The notes: generated by a model from the sequence alone, not told the origin. A DNA stretch of 64,000 nucleotides from an uncultured Flavobacteriaceae bacterium (GCA_905182575.1 CAJJCA010000013.1:82919-146918); one strand, 5' to 3'; shown: positions 39,815 to 50,915, counted from the first letter of the stretch. Program-made: numbers and translations.

Positions 39815-39853
39815 AACTTTAAATTCGAAACAAAGATAATGAATCGCATTGCT

Positions 39854-39882
39854 TTTGATTAATTTGAAATACAATACCTTTG
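39854..39882 (+). promoter_or_regulatory. Promoter of ddl (TTTG-N17-TACCTTTG)
   Basis: TTTG at 39854-39857 and TACCTTTG at 39875-39882, 17 bp apart, fit the Bacteroidota consensus. The predicted transcript start near 39888 excludes the upstream TTG at 39880 and supports translation from the ATG at 39898. Confidence 0.6.
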
Positions 39883-39897
39883 TTTAAAAGTGTTTTT

Positions 39898-40885
39898 ATG
39901 GGTAAAAAGGTTGTTGGGATTGCCATGGGAGGGTACTCTTCCGAAAGAGAAATTTCTCTAAATAGCGGTAATACGGTCAATAAAACCCTTTCAAATGAAA
40001 GCTGGGTTTGCTATAGGATCGTAATAAGTTCGGACAACTGGATTGTTTTAGACAGTCAAAACAACAGTTATCCACTTTCGATGGGTGATTTTACTTTTTT
40101 AATTGATAACAAAATCATTTTTTTTGATAAAATTTTCAATGCAATTCATGGAATTCCTGGAGAAAACGGCCAATTGGCGGCACTTTTAGAGTTATTAAAC
40201 ATCCCGCACACCAGCTGTGACAGCTACACAGCAGGACTCACATTTAACAAAAGAGACTGCCTTGATGTGGCAAAAAAATGGGGGATTCCAGCGGCAAAAT
40301 CAGTTTCATTTGACAAAGGTGACATTATAGATCTTGACTTAATAAAGAGGCAAGTTGGATTTCCTTGTTTTGTAAAACCAAATCGTTCTGGCAGTAGTTT
40401 TGGAATTGTTAAAGTAAACCGTAGAGAAGATTTTGAAAATGCATTAGACACCGCCTTTTTAGAAGACAGGCAATTAATTGTTGAATCTGCTTTGGTCGGA
40501 AGAGAAGTTTCTGTAGGAGTTTTCTCAATGGGCGAAAGAAATAATTGTTCTTCCAATAACCGAAATAACTACTGATAATGAATTTTTTGACTATGAAGCT
40601 AAGTATGAAGGAAAATCGGAAGAAATCACTCCGGCTCAGATTCCTCAAAAATGGTCAGATGAAATAATTCGAATGTCCAAAAGACTTTATCTAAAAATGG
40701 AGCTATCGGGTGTATGCAGAAGTGAATTCATTATCGTTGACGAAGTACCGCATCTTCTGGAAATCAACACAATCCCAGGATTAACGGAGGCCAGTATAAT
40801 TCCACAACAACTAGAAGCAGCAGGACTAGGGCTTAACCACTTGTTCGAGGCAATGCTAAACAACGCTTTAGAAAAAAACGTTTAA
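39898..40885 (+). CDS. ddl: D-alanine--D-alanine ligase, one frame break
   Basis: ATP-grasp ligase supplying D-Ala-D-Ala to MurF. Start [20 protein letters not shown] is the family beginning. It has [36 protein letters not shown] and finally [18 protein letters not shown]. One extra A near 40535 breaks the frame at [10 protein letters not shown]; the other frame gives [20 protein letters not shown]. About 329 residues. coaD follows within 10 bp, so the two are likely cotranscribed. Confidence 0.93.
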
Positions 40886-40895
40886 ATTTGTATTT

Positions 40896-41349
40896 ATGAA
40901 ACGTGCAATTTTCCCAGGTTCTTTTGATCCAATCACTCTAGGTCACTATGATCTTATCAAAAGAAGTATTCCTTTGTTTGACGAAATAGTTATTGCTGTT
41001 GGAACAAATTCGGAAAAAAAATACATGTTCTCTTTAAAGACAAGAATGGATTTTATCGAGGAAGACATTCGAAGGACACAATTCACTGGTTATAAGGAAC
41101 TACGATGGATTGACGATAGATTTTTGCAATAAGTGTAATGCTGATTTTATCATCAGAGGGTTGCGAAATCCAGCTGATTTTGAATTTGAAAAAGCAATTG
41201 CCCATACGAACAGGAAGCTTTCTGGGATTGAAACAATTTTTCTTTTGACTTCAGCTAACACTTCCTACATAAGCAGCAGTATCGTGAGAGAGATCATTTC
41301 AAACAAAGGAGACTACAGACTCCTTGTCCCTGACGCTGTTAGTATTTAA
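40896..41349 (+). CDS. coaD: Phosphopantetheine adenylyltransferase, one frame break
   Basis: Transfers AMP to 4'-phosphopantetheine, the penultimate CoA step. The nucleotidyltransferase motif [16 protein letters not shown] is at residues 6-21. The first frame ends RWIDDRFLQ near 41132; the other frame gives [20 protein letters not shown], then [19 protein letters not shown], the family C-terminal motif. One base near 41115 is at fault. About 151 residues, normal length. Confidence 0.93.
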
Positions 41350-41360
41350 TCCATAAGGGC

Positions 41361-41906
41361 TTATAAAATTTCTTTAACTAGTATTTTTATATTTTCATAA
41401 GCATTTTCCATTAACTCCGGAATAGCTTCCTTAGATTTCCATACCGCCTGATTTATTCCTTCTTCAACTTGAGGTATCAGCTTACCCTCAAAGGAAGTCG
41501 TCATCAAATACCAATAGGTTTTCTTTAACTTGTAAGAACCATTTCTCTTAAACAAATGGAACGTAGTAGGAAGTGGTTTTTTGACTATCAAATCCTTTAC
41601 CCCTGTTTCCTCGATCACTTCTCTTAAGGCGCCATCGATAATCAATTCCTTTTTCTCAATCTTTCCTTTGGGGAGGTCCCACTGATCATTTCTGTAGATA
41701 AATAAAATTTTTCCATCATGATGCTCAACAAGTCCACCGGCTGCTTCTATCTCAGGAAAGTGCTTTTTAAAATGTTTCCAAAGCTTTTTTTCCTTCGGGT
41801 GGTAAAGGTATAATCCCTTGACTTTTTTAGACTTCAAAGCAGTTATTATCAATTCTTTATTTGTGTATTTTAAGAAAAGAAAGGGAGTGGAGTCGTCAGT
41901 ATCATC
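41361..41906 (-). CDS. NUDIX hydrolase, one frame break near its start
   Basis: The NUDIX box is GKIEKKELIIDGALREVIEE then TGV, preceded by LFIYRNDQWDLPKGK. The longest single frame starts only at a TTG (41852) and is short for this family. Upstream the other frame adds FLKYTNKEL, and an ATG at 41906 opens MILTTPLPF, so I place the start there, with a break near 41880; this is an inference. The substrate is unknown; it may hydrolyse damaged nucleotides or diadenosine polyphosphates. It lies divergent from pyrE. Confidence 0.85.
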   Translation of the reverse strand, partial: DDTDDSTPFLFLKYTNKELIITALKSKKVKGLYLYHPKEKKLWKHFKKHFPEIEAAGGLVEHHDGKILFIYRNDQWDLPKGKIEKKELIIDGALREVIEETGVKDLIVKKPLPTTFHLFKRNGSYKLKKTYWYLMTTSFEGKLIPQVEEGINQAVWKSKEAIPELMENAYENIKILVKEIL

Positions 41907-41964
41907 TTATTTTTGTGATTAAAACAATTAACTTTTTATTAAAAAAAACTTTATACATTTGTTT

Positions 41965-42608
41965 ATGATTTATGACCAAACAACGGCTCAGTTAACGGCC
42001 AATTGCTTTTGCAAATTAATGCAATTAAATTGAATCCAAAAAATCCTTTTCAATGGGCAAGCGGATGGAATTCTCCTATCTATTGTGACAACCGAATTGC
42101 ACTGTCTTTTCCGGAAGTAAGAAATTTTCTTGCCGAAAAATTAGCCGATCAAGTAAGATCGCTCTACGGGGAAGGAAACGTTATTGCAGGAGTAGCGACT
42201 GGTGCAATCGGAATCGGAATGTTGGTTGCTCAACGCTTAGACGCTCCTTTCATTTATGTCAGACCTGAAGCGAAATCACATGGTCGACAAAATCAAATTG
42301 AAGGAAATTTAGAAAAAGGACAATCAGTTGTTGTCATAGAAGATTTAATTTCAACCGGAAAAAGCAGTCTTAATGCCGTTAGAGCGTTAAGAAATTCAAA
42401 TGCTGAAGTCAAAGGGATGGTGGCGTTGTTCACTTATGGTTTTGTTGTTGCTTCTGATAATTTTGCAGCTGAAGAAGTGAAGCTTCATACGCTTTGTGAC
42501 TATGATCATTTATTGGAAGCTGGAGTGGCTTCAAACTACGTTGATAAAAATGATTTGGAATTGCTAAGGTCGTGGAAAAAAGATCCTGCCAATTGGAGTC
42601 CTGCTTAA
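41965..42608 (+). CDS. pyrE: Orotate phosphoribosyltransferase, one frame break
   Basis: Adds ribose-5-phosphate to orotate in pyrimidine synthesis. From the ATG at 41965 it reads MIYDQTTAQLTA; after a one-base slip near 42000 it continues LLLQINAIKLNPKNPFQWAS, GWNSPIYCDNR. The PRPP loop is VVVIEDLISTGKSSLNAVRAL. About 214 residues, normal. A TACATTTG element ends 3 bp before the ATG, suggesting a very short leader. Its stop overlaps the converging birA stop by 4 bp. Confidence 0.92.
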
Positions 42609-43342
42609 TAAAGCAATTTCAAGGAACCGCCTGAAAAGTATTCAACCGTTCCATTTTCTTTTTCAATTTTAATTTTTCCTTTCGAATTAACCCCTTTTAT
42701 CTTTCCTTTAAATTTTGAATCTGTATGCTCAAAAACCACCCATTGGTCCTTCATGTAAAGGTTTGCTTGATACTGATTGATTAATTCGATTTTATTTTCA
42801 GATTTACATTGTTCAAAAAAATCATTAAACTTTTCTAAAATCCTTTTTAAAAGTTTATCTAAGTCGTGTTCTTTTTGAGTAAGCATTAAAATTGAACTTG
42901 CTTTAGGGAATAAATCAAAATTATCTTGATTCACATTTAACCCTACTCCTAGGATTGTTCCCGAAAACCGGTCACCCCTGACAAAATTCTCTATTAAAAC
43001 TCCTCCAATCTTTTTATTACCTGACAAAATGTCGTTTGGCCATTTTAAACTTAAATCCGGAATATTAATTTCTTTCAAAGCCATAAGAATGGCAAGTGTT
43101 ACGGAACAATTAATCAGGAACTGATCTCGCACTAAAAGCTTGCCAAACACCTTAAACAAACTAAAAGTTAGATTTTTGCCGGCAGCTGATATCCATCGGT
43201 TATCGCGCTGTCCTCTTCCATTAGTTTGGTCATTAACCCAAACCAAATCACCCTCTATACAGTTCCCTTGGAGAAACTTTTCTTTTAACCAGTCATTAGT
43301 AGAGTCTATGGCATCAAGTTTGATTATTTTGAAATTGATCAT
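42605..43342 (-). CDS. birA: Biotin--[acetyl-CoA carboxylase] ligase
   Basis: 245 residues, the catalytic-only form without the DNA-binding domain. The motifs are DSTNDWLKEKFLQGN near the start, TNGRGQRDNRWISAAGKNLT (biotin-AMP loop), LSLKWPNDILSGNKKIGGVL and GVGLNVNQ. The C-terminal SH3-like part has FKGKIKGVNSKGKIKIEKEN. It biotinylates acetyl-CoA carboxylase in the cytoplasm. It is divergent from rsfS. Confidence 0.94.
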   Translation of the reverse strand: MINFKIIKLDAIDSTNDWLKEKFLQGNCIEGDLVWVNDQTNGRGQRDNRWISAAGKNLTFSLFKVFGKLLVRDQFLINCSVTLAILMALKEINIPDLSLKWPNDILSGNKKIGGVLIENFVRGDRFSGTILGVGLNVNQDNFDLFPKASSILMLTQKEHDLDKLLKRILEKFNDFFEQCKSENKIELINQYQANLYMKDQWVVFEHTDSKFKGKIKGVNSKGKIKIEKENGTVEYFSGGSLKLLY

Positions 43343-43372
43343 GGATTAAATCTGTGTGAACTTAAAAAGTAA

Positions 43373-43380
43373 TAAATTTG
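43373..43380 (+). promoter_or_regulatory. -7 promoter element upstream of rsfS-ftsH
   Basis: TAAATTTG matches TAnnTTTG 19 bp before the rsfS ATG. No good -33 TTTG is seen. Confidence 0.4.
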
Positions 43381-43399
43381 TGTAAAATTAAAAGATTTA

Positions 43400-43771
43400 A
43401 TGGCAAAAAAGAAGTCTAATGCAGACGAACTCATTTCAAAAATAATTTCTGGGGTAGAGGATGTAAAAGGAATTGATATAAGCCTGTTAGATCTGAGGGA
43501 TATTGAAAACACAGTTTGTAGCTACTTTATCGTTTGTAGCGGAAGTTCAAATACCCACGTAAACGCAATTGTTAGTTCTGTTCTAAAAACTGTAAGTAAA
43601 GGATTAAGAGAGAAACCCTTCCACACCGAAGGTCTCGAAAATTCTGAATGGGTTCTAATTGACTATGTAAACATAGTTGTTCATGTTTTCCAAAAACCCA
43701 TAAGAGAATATTATAATATCGAGGAGCTTTGGGGAGATGCTAAAACAACTCAAATTGCATCCAACAACTAA
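43400..43771 (+). CDS. rsfS: Ribosome silencing factor RsfS
   Basis: 123 residues. It binds ribosomal protein L14 and blocks subunit joining when nutrients are low. The conserved pattern is KGIDISLLDLRDIENTVCSY then FIVCSGSSNTHVNAI, and WVLIDYVNIVVHVFQKPIRE followed by YYNIEELWGDA. It is followed 5 bp later by ftsH, a usual pairing in Bacteroidota. The frame is intact. Confidence 0.95.
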   Translation: MAKKKSNADELISKIISGVEDVKGIDISLLDLRDIENTVCSYFIVCSGSSNTHVNAIVSSVLKTVSKGLREKPFHTEGLENSEWVLIDYVNIVVHVFQKPIREYYNIEELWGDAKTTQIASNN

Positions 43772-43776
43772 GCACT

Positions 43777-45716
43777 ATGGAAAATAAAAAAGTTAATAAA
43801 CCAAAGTTTAACCCTTATTGGATTTACGGAATCGTAATCACCGTACTACTTGCGATGAGCATGTTTGGTGGCGACAATAACTGGCAAAGCATTAGTAAAA
43901 CAAATATTTCTGATTTTGAAAGATTTCTCAATCAGGAAGATGTTGCCGAAGTTGTTGTAATCAACCAGAAAATGGCGCGGGTTACCCTTACTCAAAATGC
44001 CCTTGAAAAAAGTATTCACAAAGTTGTAAAAAAAGAAAATCTCATTGGTCAACAGAATATTCAAGGTCCTCACTATGAGTTTGAAGTAGGTAACTTGGAA
44101 TTGTTTCAAAGAAAATTAGAGCAAGCGGAGGACAATGGGATAAATACGAGCTAATGATTTCATTTCTGTTGAAATACCGATGGATGGACGTTATTCTTGG
44201 ATTTTTGCCAATAATTATAATCATCGGTATCTGGATTTTCTTTATGAGAAGAATGTCTGGAGGTGCAGGCGGAGGAGCTGGAAGTCAAATTTTTAATATT
44301 GGTAAATCGAAAGCCAAATTGTTTGATAAAAACATAGATGTTAAGACAACTTTTAAAGATGTTGCAGGTTTAGAAGGGGCAAAAGAAGAAATTCAAGAAA
44401 TTGTAGACTTCCTTAAAAACCCAACAAAATATACAATTTTAGGTGGTAAAATTCCAAAAGGCGCATTGCTCGTTGGTCTTCCCGGTACCGGAAAAACACT
44501 TCTGGCCAAAGCAGTCGCAGGAGAAGCAAAAGTTCCTTTCTTCTCACTTTCAGGATCTGACTTTGTTGAGATGTTTGTAGGAGTTGGTGCATCAAGAGTA
44601 AGAGACTTATTTAAACAAGCCAAGGAAAAATCACCTGCTATTATCTTTATTGATGAGATCGATGCAGTAGGAAGAGCCCGAGGTAAAAATAATTTTACTG
44701 GTTCGAATGATGAACGTGAAAACACACTAAATCAATTGCTGACCGAAATGGATGGTTTTGGAACAGATACAAATGTTATTGTTCTTGCAGCGACGAACAG
44801 AGCCGATGTCTTAGACAAAGCATTGATGAGAGCAGGTCGTTTTGATCGACAAATTTATGTTGACCTTCCGGATCTCAATGAGCGCCGTGAGATTTTCAAA
44901 GTTCACCTGAAACCTCTTAAATCAATAAAAACACTAGATGTTGAATTCTTAGCCAAGCAAACTCCAGGTTTTTCGGGAGCTGATATCGCAAATGTTTGTA
45001 ATGAAGCTGCATTAATCGCAGCTAGAAAAAACAAAAAATCTGTTGGTAAACAAGACTTTTTGGATGCGGTTGATCGTATTGTTGGAGGACTAGAAAAGAA
45101 ACATAAAATCATCACCCCAGGAGAAAAGAAAACCATCGCTTATCACGAAGCAGGGCATGCAACAGTGAGCTGGTTGTTAGAACACGCTGCTCCGTTAGTC
45201 AAAGTAACTATTGTCCCTAGAGGACAATCCTTGGGCGCGGCTTGGTACCTACCTGAAGAAAGAATGATTGTTAGAACAGAACAAATTTTAGACGAGATTT
45301 GTGCTGCATTGGGTGGAAGAGCTGCTGAAAAATTAATTTTTAATCAAATTTCAACCGGTGCTTTAAGTGATCTGGAAAAAGTAACCCGCCAAGCAAGGTC
45401 AATAGTTTCGGTATATGGATTGAATGATGCCATTGGTAACCTCACTTATTATGACTCTACAGGTCAATCAGAAAATAGTTTTAACAAGCCCTACTCTGAA
45501 AAAACTGCTCAAATAATTGATGAAGAAATTTCAAATATTATTGAGACCCAATACAAACGGGCATGCGATCTTCTTAAAAAGAACAAGAGTAAATTAACCC
45601 AGCTTGCGGAAAGATTGTTAGAAAAAGAAGTTATATTTAAGGACGATTTGTCTAACATCTTGGGGAAGAGACCCTTTGATGATGATCAGAATCCTGAAAA
45701 AAGCGTGACAACCTAG
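43777..45716 (+). CDS. ftsH: ATP-dependent zinc metalloprotease FtsH, frame break near 44155
   Basis: Membrane AAA+ protease. The N-terminal piece (43777-44154) has a membrane helix [17 protein letters not shown] and the periplasmic domain. After a stop at 44152-44154 the next frame gives the second helix [20 protein letters not shown], then the AAA domain: Walker A GLPGTGKT, Walker [12 protein letters not shown] and RAGRFDRQ. The zinc site HEAGHATV and third ligand region [12 protein letters not shown] follow. The break is restored by a pair of small changes between 44150 and 44175. Walker A has Leu where relatives have Pro. Near 645 residues when repaired. Confidence 0.93.
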
Positions 45717-45745
45717 AGATTGAAGTCGCTGTTAAATAGTAGATT

Positions 45746-46340
45746 GTGAGCTTTTGGAATAAATTATTTAGACGCCAAAACTAAGACTGATAATTCCGAT
45801 GAAAAAAGTAAATTTCTTCCTGAGGAAAAAGAAGCAGTTGAGATTACTTTTGCTAAAAAGTTTACCGAAAAAGGAGGTAAATTTATTTATTCTGAAAATT
45901 CTTCTTCAACCGATCAATTTTTCAATGATATTCTTAAAGAAAATAATTGGCAAATAAATGATGTGCTTTGCATTGACGAGAATTTAGCTGATCGATTTCA
46001 ACTGGACTGCAAAAAATACCAGTTCGACTTCAATGATTTTCCAGTGTTTCTAATTGATTGTGAATTTCTAATAGGAGACCAAGGAACCATTCTTATTTGC
46101 AATCATCAATTAAAAGATTTTAAGCTAGAACAACTCCCCCCCTATTTCATAGTGTTTTCTGGTCTCAAACAATTCGCTTCGGACGTAAGCGATGGCATGA
46201 GTAAACTGAAAGAAAAACACTCCGCGAAAGTTCCCAACAATATAACTACGCTGAATGTTAAGAATATTGTAGATGAAAATAATTTTTTAACCTACGGAAG
46301 TAGCGCTAAAAACTTATATTTACTTCTTCAAGAATCATAA
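45746..46340 (+). CDS. LUD-domain protein (LutC/YkgG-like), one frame break
   Basis: Cytoplasmic protein of about 197 residues of the LUD family, which includes lactate-utilisation subunit LutC. It begins at GTG 45746 (SFWNKLFRR) and slips near 45770 to DAKTKTDNSDEKSKFLPEEK. Family blocks follow: AVEITFAKKFTEKGGKFIYS, DCEFLIGDQGTILICNHQ and a SDGMSKLKEKHSA region. It lies just after ftsH, where flavobacteria commonly have it. LutA/LutB partners are absent, so lactate use is not implied. Confidence 0.75.
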
Positions 46341-46343
46341 TTA

Positions 46344-47132
46344 ATGAAAGAAATTTATGTCAGGGGCATATCGGGGTCAGTGTATGTAGCCCTTATATTG
46401 GTTTCTTTATTTTTTGATCAGCTTGCTTTTAACCTTGTGCTCTTTGTGTTTTCAAGCTTGGCCATTTACGAATTTCAAAAACTCATCAATCATAAAAGTT
46501 TTCTCTCTATTGCATTGCTTGTTCTTTTGGTATATAACTTATACACCTTAAAGCTTAACGAAACATTTTTGAACGGAATTCTTGTGACTGCCTTGGTTGG
46601 GCATATTCCATTATTGTTGTGGTTATACCAAAAAGAAAAAATAAAATTCAATTACCTCTTTAAAAGCATACTCTCTGTCGGATACATGTGTCTTTCCTGT
46701 TTCTTTATTATTGCATCAGCAAACACAGGGAATACTTATAATCCATCAATAGTATTTCTTTTTTATTTACTAGTTTGGAACAATAATTCTTTTGCCTATT
46801 TGGTAGGGAAAAAAATTGGAAAGACCCCATTATTCCCCAGTATTTCTCCCCAAAAAACTTGGGAAGGATTTTTCGGTGGACTCTTATTTTCAATAATCAC
46901 TTCTATCATATTTCAATATTTCAATTCGGAATTTTCAATTATACTTTGCGTTGCCTCGGCATTAATCGTTTCGATTCTTTCTACATTTGGTGATCTAATC
47001 CAATCCAAATTCAAACGCCAAGCAAACGTTAAGGACAGCGGTTCTTTGATTCCTGGTCACGGAGGATTCTATGATCGAATGGATAGTGTTATCTTTGCTG
47101 CTCCTTGGTTTTATTTACTTTTTAATTATTAA
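46344..47132 (+). CDS. cdsA: Phosphatidate cytidylyltransferase
   Basis: 262 residues with about eight membrane segments. It makes CDP-diacylglycerol from phosphatidate and CTP. SISPQKTWEGFFGGLLFS and the family signature STFGDLIQSKFKRQANVKDS then GSLIPGHGGFYDRMDS are intact. Upstream the usual NDxxAYxxG aspartate is Asn: the sequence reads WNNNSFAYLVGKK. Whether this single residue is real needs checking. It is followed 5 bp later by psd, matching consecutive phospholipid steps. Confidence 0.93.
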   Translation: MKEIYVRGISGSVYVALILVSLFFDQLAFNLVLFVFSSLAIYEFQKLINHKSFLSIALLVLLVYNLYTLKLNETFLNGILVTALVGHIPLLLWLYQKEKIKFNYLFKSILSVGYMCLSCFFIIASANTGNTYNPSIVFLFYLLVWNNNSFAYLVGKKIGKTPLFPSISPQKTWEGFFGGLLFSIITSIIFQYFNSEFSIILCVASALIVSILSTFGDLIQSKFKRQANVKDSGSLIPGHGGFYDRMDSVIFAAPWFYLLFNY

Positions 47133-47137
47133 CTGTT

Positions 47138-47783
47138 ATGTTTCACAAAGAAGGTTTTAAAATAATCAATAAGTTTTCAACATTTTTATTAGTCATTAGG
47201 GGCAGAATACTTAATTGATTTAGTATATATCAAAAAAGGAATTCAGGTACTTGCGCTAGTTTTACTGCTAGTGGTTTTACAGTTTTTTAGAAATCCCAAA
47301 AGAGCCACTCCGAAAAATGACAAACACATTATCGCACCTGTGGATGGAAAAGTCGTAGTCATCGAAGAAGTTTTTGAAAAAGAATACTTTAAAGATACCC
47401 CTTTTATAATATCCATTTTCATGTCCCCGATTAATGTTCATGTAACAAGATATGCTATCGGTGGAAAAGTTCTTTTTAGCAAATACCACCCAGGTAAATT
47501 CCTTGTCGCTTGGCATCCAAAATCTTCTGAAGAAAACGAAAGAACTACTATCGTCCTAGAAAATAAATCCGTAGGACAAGTTCTTTACCGTCAGATCGCC
47601 GGAGCGTTGGCAAGAAGGATCGTCAACTATGCCGAAGCTGGAATGGAAGTTACCCAAGGAGAAGATGCCGGGTTTATAAAATTTGGCTCAAGAGTAGATA
47701 TGTTTCTTCCAATAGGAACAAAAATCAATTTAGAGCTGAATCAAGTCGTCAAAGGCGGGGTTGATTGTATTGCAGAAATATAA
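47138..47783 (+). CDS. psd: Phosphatidylserine decarboxylase family protein, one frame break
   Basis: Membrane enzyme giving phosphatidylethanolamine. It starts MFHKEGFKIINKFSTFL and breaks near 47200; the other frame reads AEYLIDLVYIKKGIQVLALV then LQFFRNPKR. Conserved blocks: IAPVDGKVVVIEEV, SIFMSPINVHVTRYAIGGKV and the cleavage site KFGSRVDMFLP, where the serine becomes the pyruvoyl group. About 215 residues, the short archaeal-type Psd. It follows cdsA. Confidence 0.9.
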
Positions 47784-47784
47784 T

Positions 47785-50409
47785 CTACAACTGATTCAGG
47801 CTTTTTTCCAATAAATTTATTTTCAATTGAAGAGTCTGCGTTTATTTGCCTTACCACTAGCGACTACTTGCTCTGGAGCTCCAGAAACAAATCGTTCGTT
47901 AGATAATTTCTTTTCAACCGATTGTAAGAATCCTTTTGCATACTTTAATTCCTCGGTGAGCTTTTTTCTTTCTTCCTCTGGATCTATTGCAGTGTCAATA
48001 GGAATGAAAAATTCAAGCTGACTTACTTGCGCAACGAAGCCATTCCTTGTTCCTCAATTTCATCTTGCTTTTCAATCTTCTCAAGCTGTCCCAACTTAGA
48101 AATAACTTCAGGATAAGGGATTGCGGTTTCTGAAGTAGAGATTAAAGTTAATTGCTCCTTGAAGCCTAAGTTATTGACTTTTCTAAAGTTTCGAATACCT
48201 ACAATAATTTGTTTCGTAATTTCAAAATCAGAAATAATCTTCGCATCCTCAGCTGAAGTTTTTGGCCATACAGAAACCATAAGGGATTCCGCTTTTGATC
48301 TATTATTAATAATATGCCAGAGCTCTTCTGTAATGAAAGGCATGAAGGGGTGTAATACCCTCAGGTTGTCTTCAAATAAACTTTTAACAGCTTGACACCC
48401 TCTTTCTTTTGGGTTTTTAGGCAGTTATTATTTCTAAAAACCAAGAACAAAAATCATCCCAAATTAATTTATAAAGTGACATTAAAGCATCTGAAACACG
48501 ATACTTACTGAAATGATCATCTACCGTTGCTAATGTTTTTGAAAACAATTGTTTGTACCACGCAATCGCTGAAAGGTTGAGCGCACTTATCTCAAGTGAC
48601 TCATCAACCTCCCATCCATCAACCAAGCGATAGGCATTCCATATTTTGTTTGAGAAATTCTTACCCTGTTGACATAGACTTTCATCAAACAACAAATCAT
48701 TCCCAGCCGCCGAACTTAACATCATTCCCACACGAACTGCGTCGGCTCCAAAATCATCTATTAACCCCAATGCATCGGGAGAATTCCCCAATTGCTTTGA
48801 CATTTTTCGACCTTGTTTGTCTCTTACTAATCCTGTAAAGTATACCTTAGAAAATGGCTTTTCTCCTCTAAATTCATAACCTGAAATAATCATTCGCGCC
48901 ACCCAGAAAAACAGAATGTCTGGACCGGTGACTAAATCTTGCGTTGGATAATAATAATTTATTTCAGGATTTTCAGGCTCCATTATTCCGTTGAAAACCG
49001 ATATGGGCCATAACCATGAAGAAAACCAGGTATCCAACACATCTTCATCTTGTCTTAAATCTGTAATTTTTAAATCTGAATTTCCGGATTTAGTTTGTGC
49101 CAAAACAAGAGCTTCTTCTGGACTTTCAGCAACCACAAAATCATTTTTTGCAGTACCATAGTAATAGGCTGGAATTTGGTGTCCCCACCACAATTGTCTC
49201 GAAATATTCCAATCTCGAATATTTTCCATCCAGTGGCGATAAGTGTTTTTAAATTTTTCTGGTACCAGATCGATTTCTCCACTTTCCAAAACCGCTTTTA
49301 TTGCAGGCTCAGATAATTTTTCCATTTTTAAAAACCATTGATCCGAAATCCTAGGTTCAATAACGGCTTTGGTTCTTTCTGAAGTCCCAACTTTATGGTT
49401 ATAATTTTCTTTTTTAATTAAATTAACAGTTGGCTTCAAGCTCAGCCACTATTTTTTTCCGAACCACAAATCTATCTAGTCCTTCATAATGCAAGCCATT
49501 TGCATTTAAAGTTGCATCTGCATTAAAAATATCAATGACTTCAAGATTGTGTTTTTCGCCCAAAGCTTTGTCGTTCATGTCATGAGCTGGGGTTACTTTT
49601 AGGCAACCTGTTCCGAACTCAATATCAACATATTCGTCTTGGATAATCGGTATTTTTCGATTGGAAATAGGGACTACAACCTCTTTTCCTTTTAGGTGCG
49701 CAAAGCGCTCATCCTCAGGATGAATACAGATCGCTGTGTCTCCCAAAAGTGTTTCGGGTCTTGTAGTGGCAATGATTACTTTTTCATCACTATCTACTAA
49801 GGAGTATGCGATATGATACAATTGACCTGTTTTTTCTTCATAGATAACTTCTTCATCGGAAAGGGTGGTTTGGGCTTCTGGATCCCAATTAACCATACGA
49901 TGACCTCTATAAATTAAACCCTTATTAAATAAATCAACAAAAGTTCGAATAACAGATTCTGACATGTCAGGATCCAAAGTAAACTTGGTTCTATCCCAAT
50001 CACAAGAGCACCCTAATTTTTTCAATTGATCCAGAATCACGCCACCATATTCATGGGTCCATTCCCAAGCATGTCCTAAAAAGGCTTCACGGGTGAGATC
50101 ATTTTTTTCAATTCCTTCAAGTTTTAATTTTGCCACAACCTTTGCCTCAGTTGCGATCGATGCGTGGTCCGTTCCTGGAACCCAACAAGCATTATAACCT
50201 CGCATTCGAGCGCGTCTTATCAGAATGTCTTGTAGACCATTATTGAGCATATGCCCCATGTGAAGGATTCCGGTGACATTGGGCGGTGGTATAACAATGG
50301 TATACGGTTCTCTTTCGTCAGGCTGAGAACTGAAAAAATCATTTTCCATCCAATAGGAATACCATTTTTCCTCAATATTTTTAGAAATAAACTTAGAAGG
50401 GATCTCCAT
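47785..50409 (-). CDS. valS: Valyl-tRNA synthetase, at least four frame breaks
   Basis: Class I tRNA synthetase charging tRNA-Val, about 875 residues when repaired. The ATP motif is in [18 protein letters not shown] (HIGH type) and the second is [16 protein letters not shown] (KMSK with Q). The editing domain lies between ([20 protein letters not shown]). Other motifs are [11 protein letters not shown] and [14 protein letters not shown]. Frames break near 49430, 48415, 48035 and 47860, and the final bases are uncertain; I place the stop at the TAG giving LEKSLNQL. The window also carries a tRNA-Val, as expected for a normal genome. Confidence 0.93.
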
Positions 50410-50478
50410 TTGATATTTTGGTCTTAATTTTGAGAGACAAAAGTAAGATACCTTTTGGGATTATGAAAGGAAAGCTTT

Positions 50479-50508
50479 TTTGGTTTTATTTTTTAAGTTG
50501 TATTTTTG
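50479..50508 (+). promoter_or_regulatory. Promoter of the DUF1573 gene (TTTG-N18-TATTTTTG)
   Basis: TTTG at 50479-50482 and TATTTTTG at 50501-50508 are 18 bp apart, the standard Bacteroidota spacing. The predicted start of transcription near 50514 lies about 18 bp before the ATG at 50532 and argues against starts further upstream. Confidence 0.6.
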
Positions 50509-50531
50509 TGCAAATTCATAATCTTAAGATT

Positions 50532-50915
50532 ATGAAATATTTTATTTTACTTGCTATTATTGCTTTAAGCCCAACATGTATTTTAGCACAAGAAGCCAAT
50601 TCTCAAATAAAGTTTCAAACAGAATCTATTGATTATGGCTCCATTGAAAAAGGAAGTACTGGTTTACGTGTTTTTATGTTCGAAAATAAAGGAGATGCTC
50701 CACTTGTAATAACAAATGTAAAATCCTCTTGTGGGTGTACGATCCCAAAAAAACCAGAAGCACCCATTGCACCTGGAGAAAAAGGAGAAGTACAAGTAAG
50801 TTATGATACTAACAGGTTAGGTGTTTTTAGAAAAACAATAACAGTTAGTACCAACGATCCCACTTCCCCTATCATAGCATTGAAAATTGGTGGGACTGTT
50901 TTAGCCAAAGAATAA
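50532..50915 (+). CDS. Exported DUF1573 domain protein
   Basis: 127 residues. Signal peptide MKYFILLAIIALSPTCILAQ, then an Ig-like beta-sandwich: SIDYGSIEKGSTGLRVFMFE, NKGDAPLVITNVKSSCGCTI and SYDTNRLGVFRKTITVSTND. The paired cysteines in SSCGC are typical of DUF1573. Its role is unknown; many copies occur in Bacteroidota periplasms. The start was chosen because a promoter lies just upstream and because the signal peptide begins there. Confidence 0.88.
   Translation: MKYFILLAIIALSPTCILAQEANSQIKFQTESIDYGSIEKGSTGLRVFMFENKGDAPLVITNVKSSCGCTIPKKPEAPIAPGEKGEVQVSYDTNRLGVFRKTITVSTNDPTSPIIALKIGGTVLAKE

Noticed and set aside
48159..48395. Plus-strand frames across valS
   Set aside because: Shadows of the broken valyl-tRNA synthetase gene.
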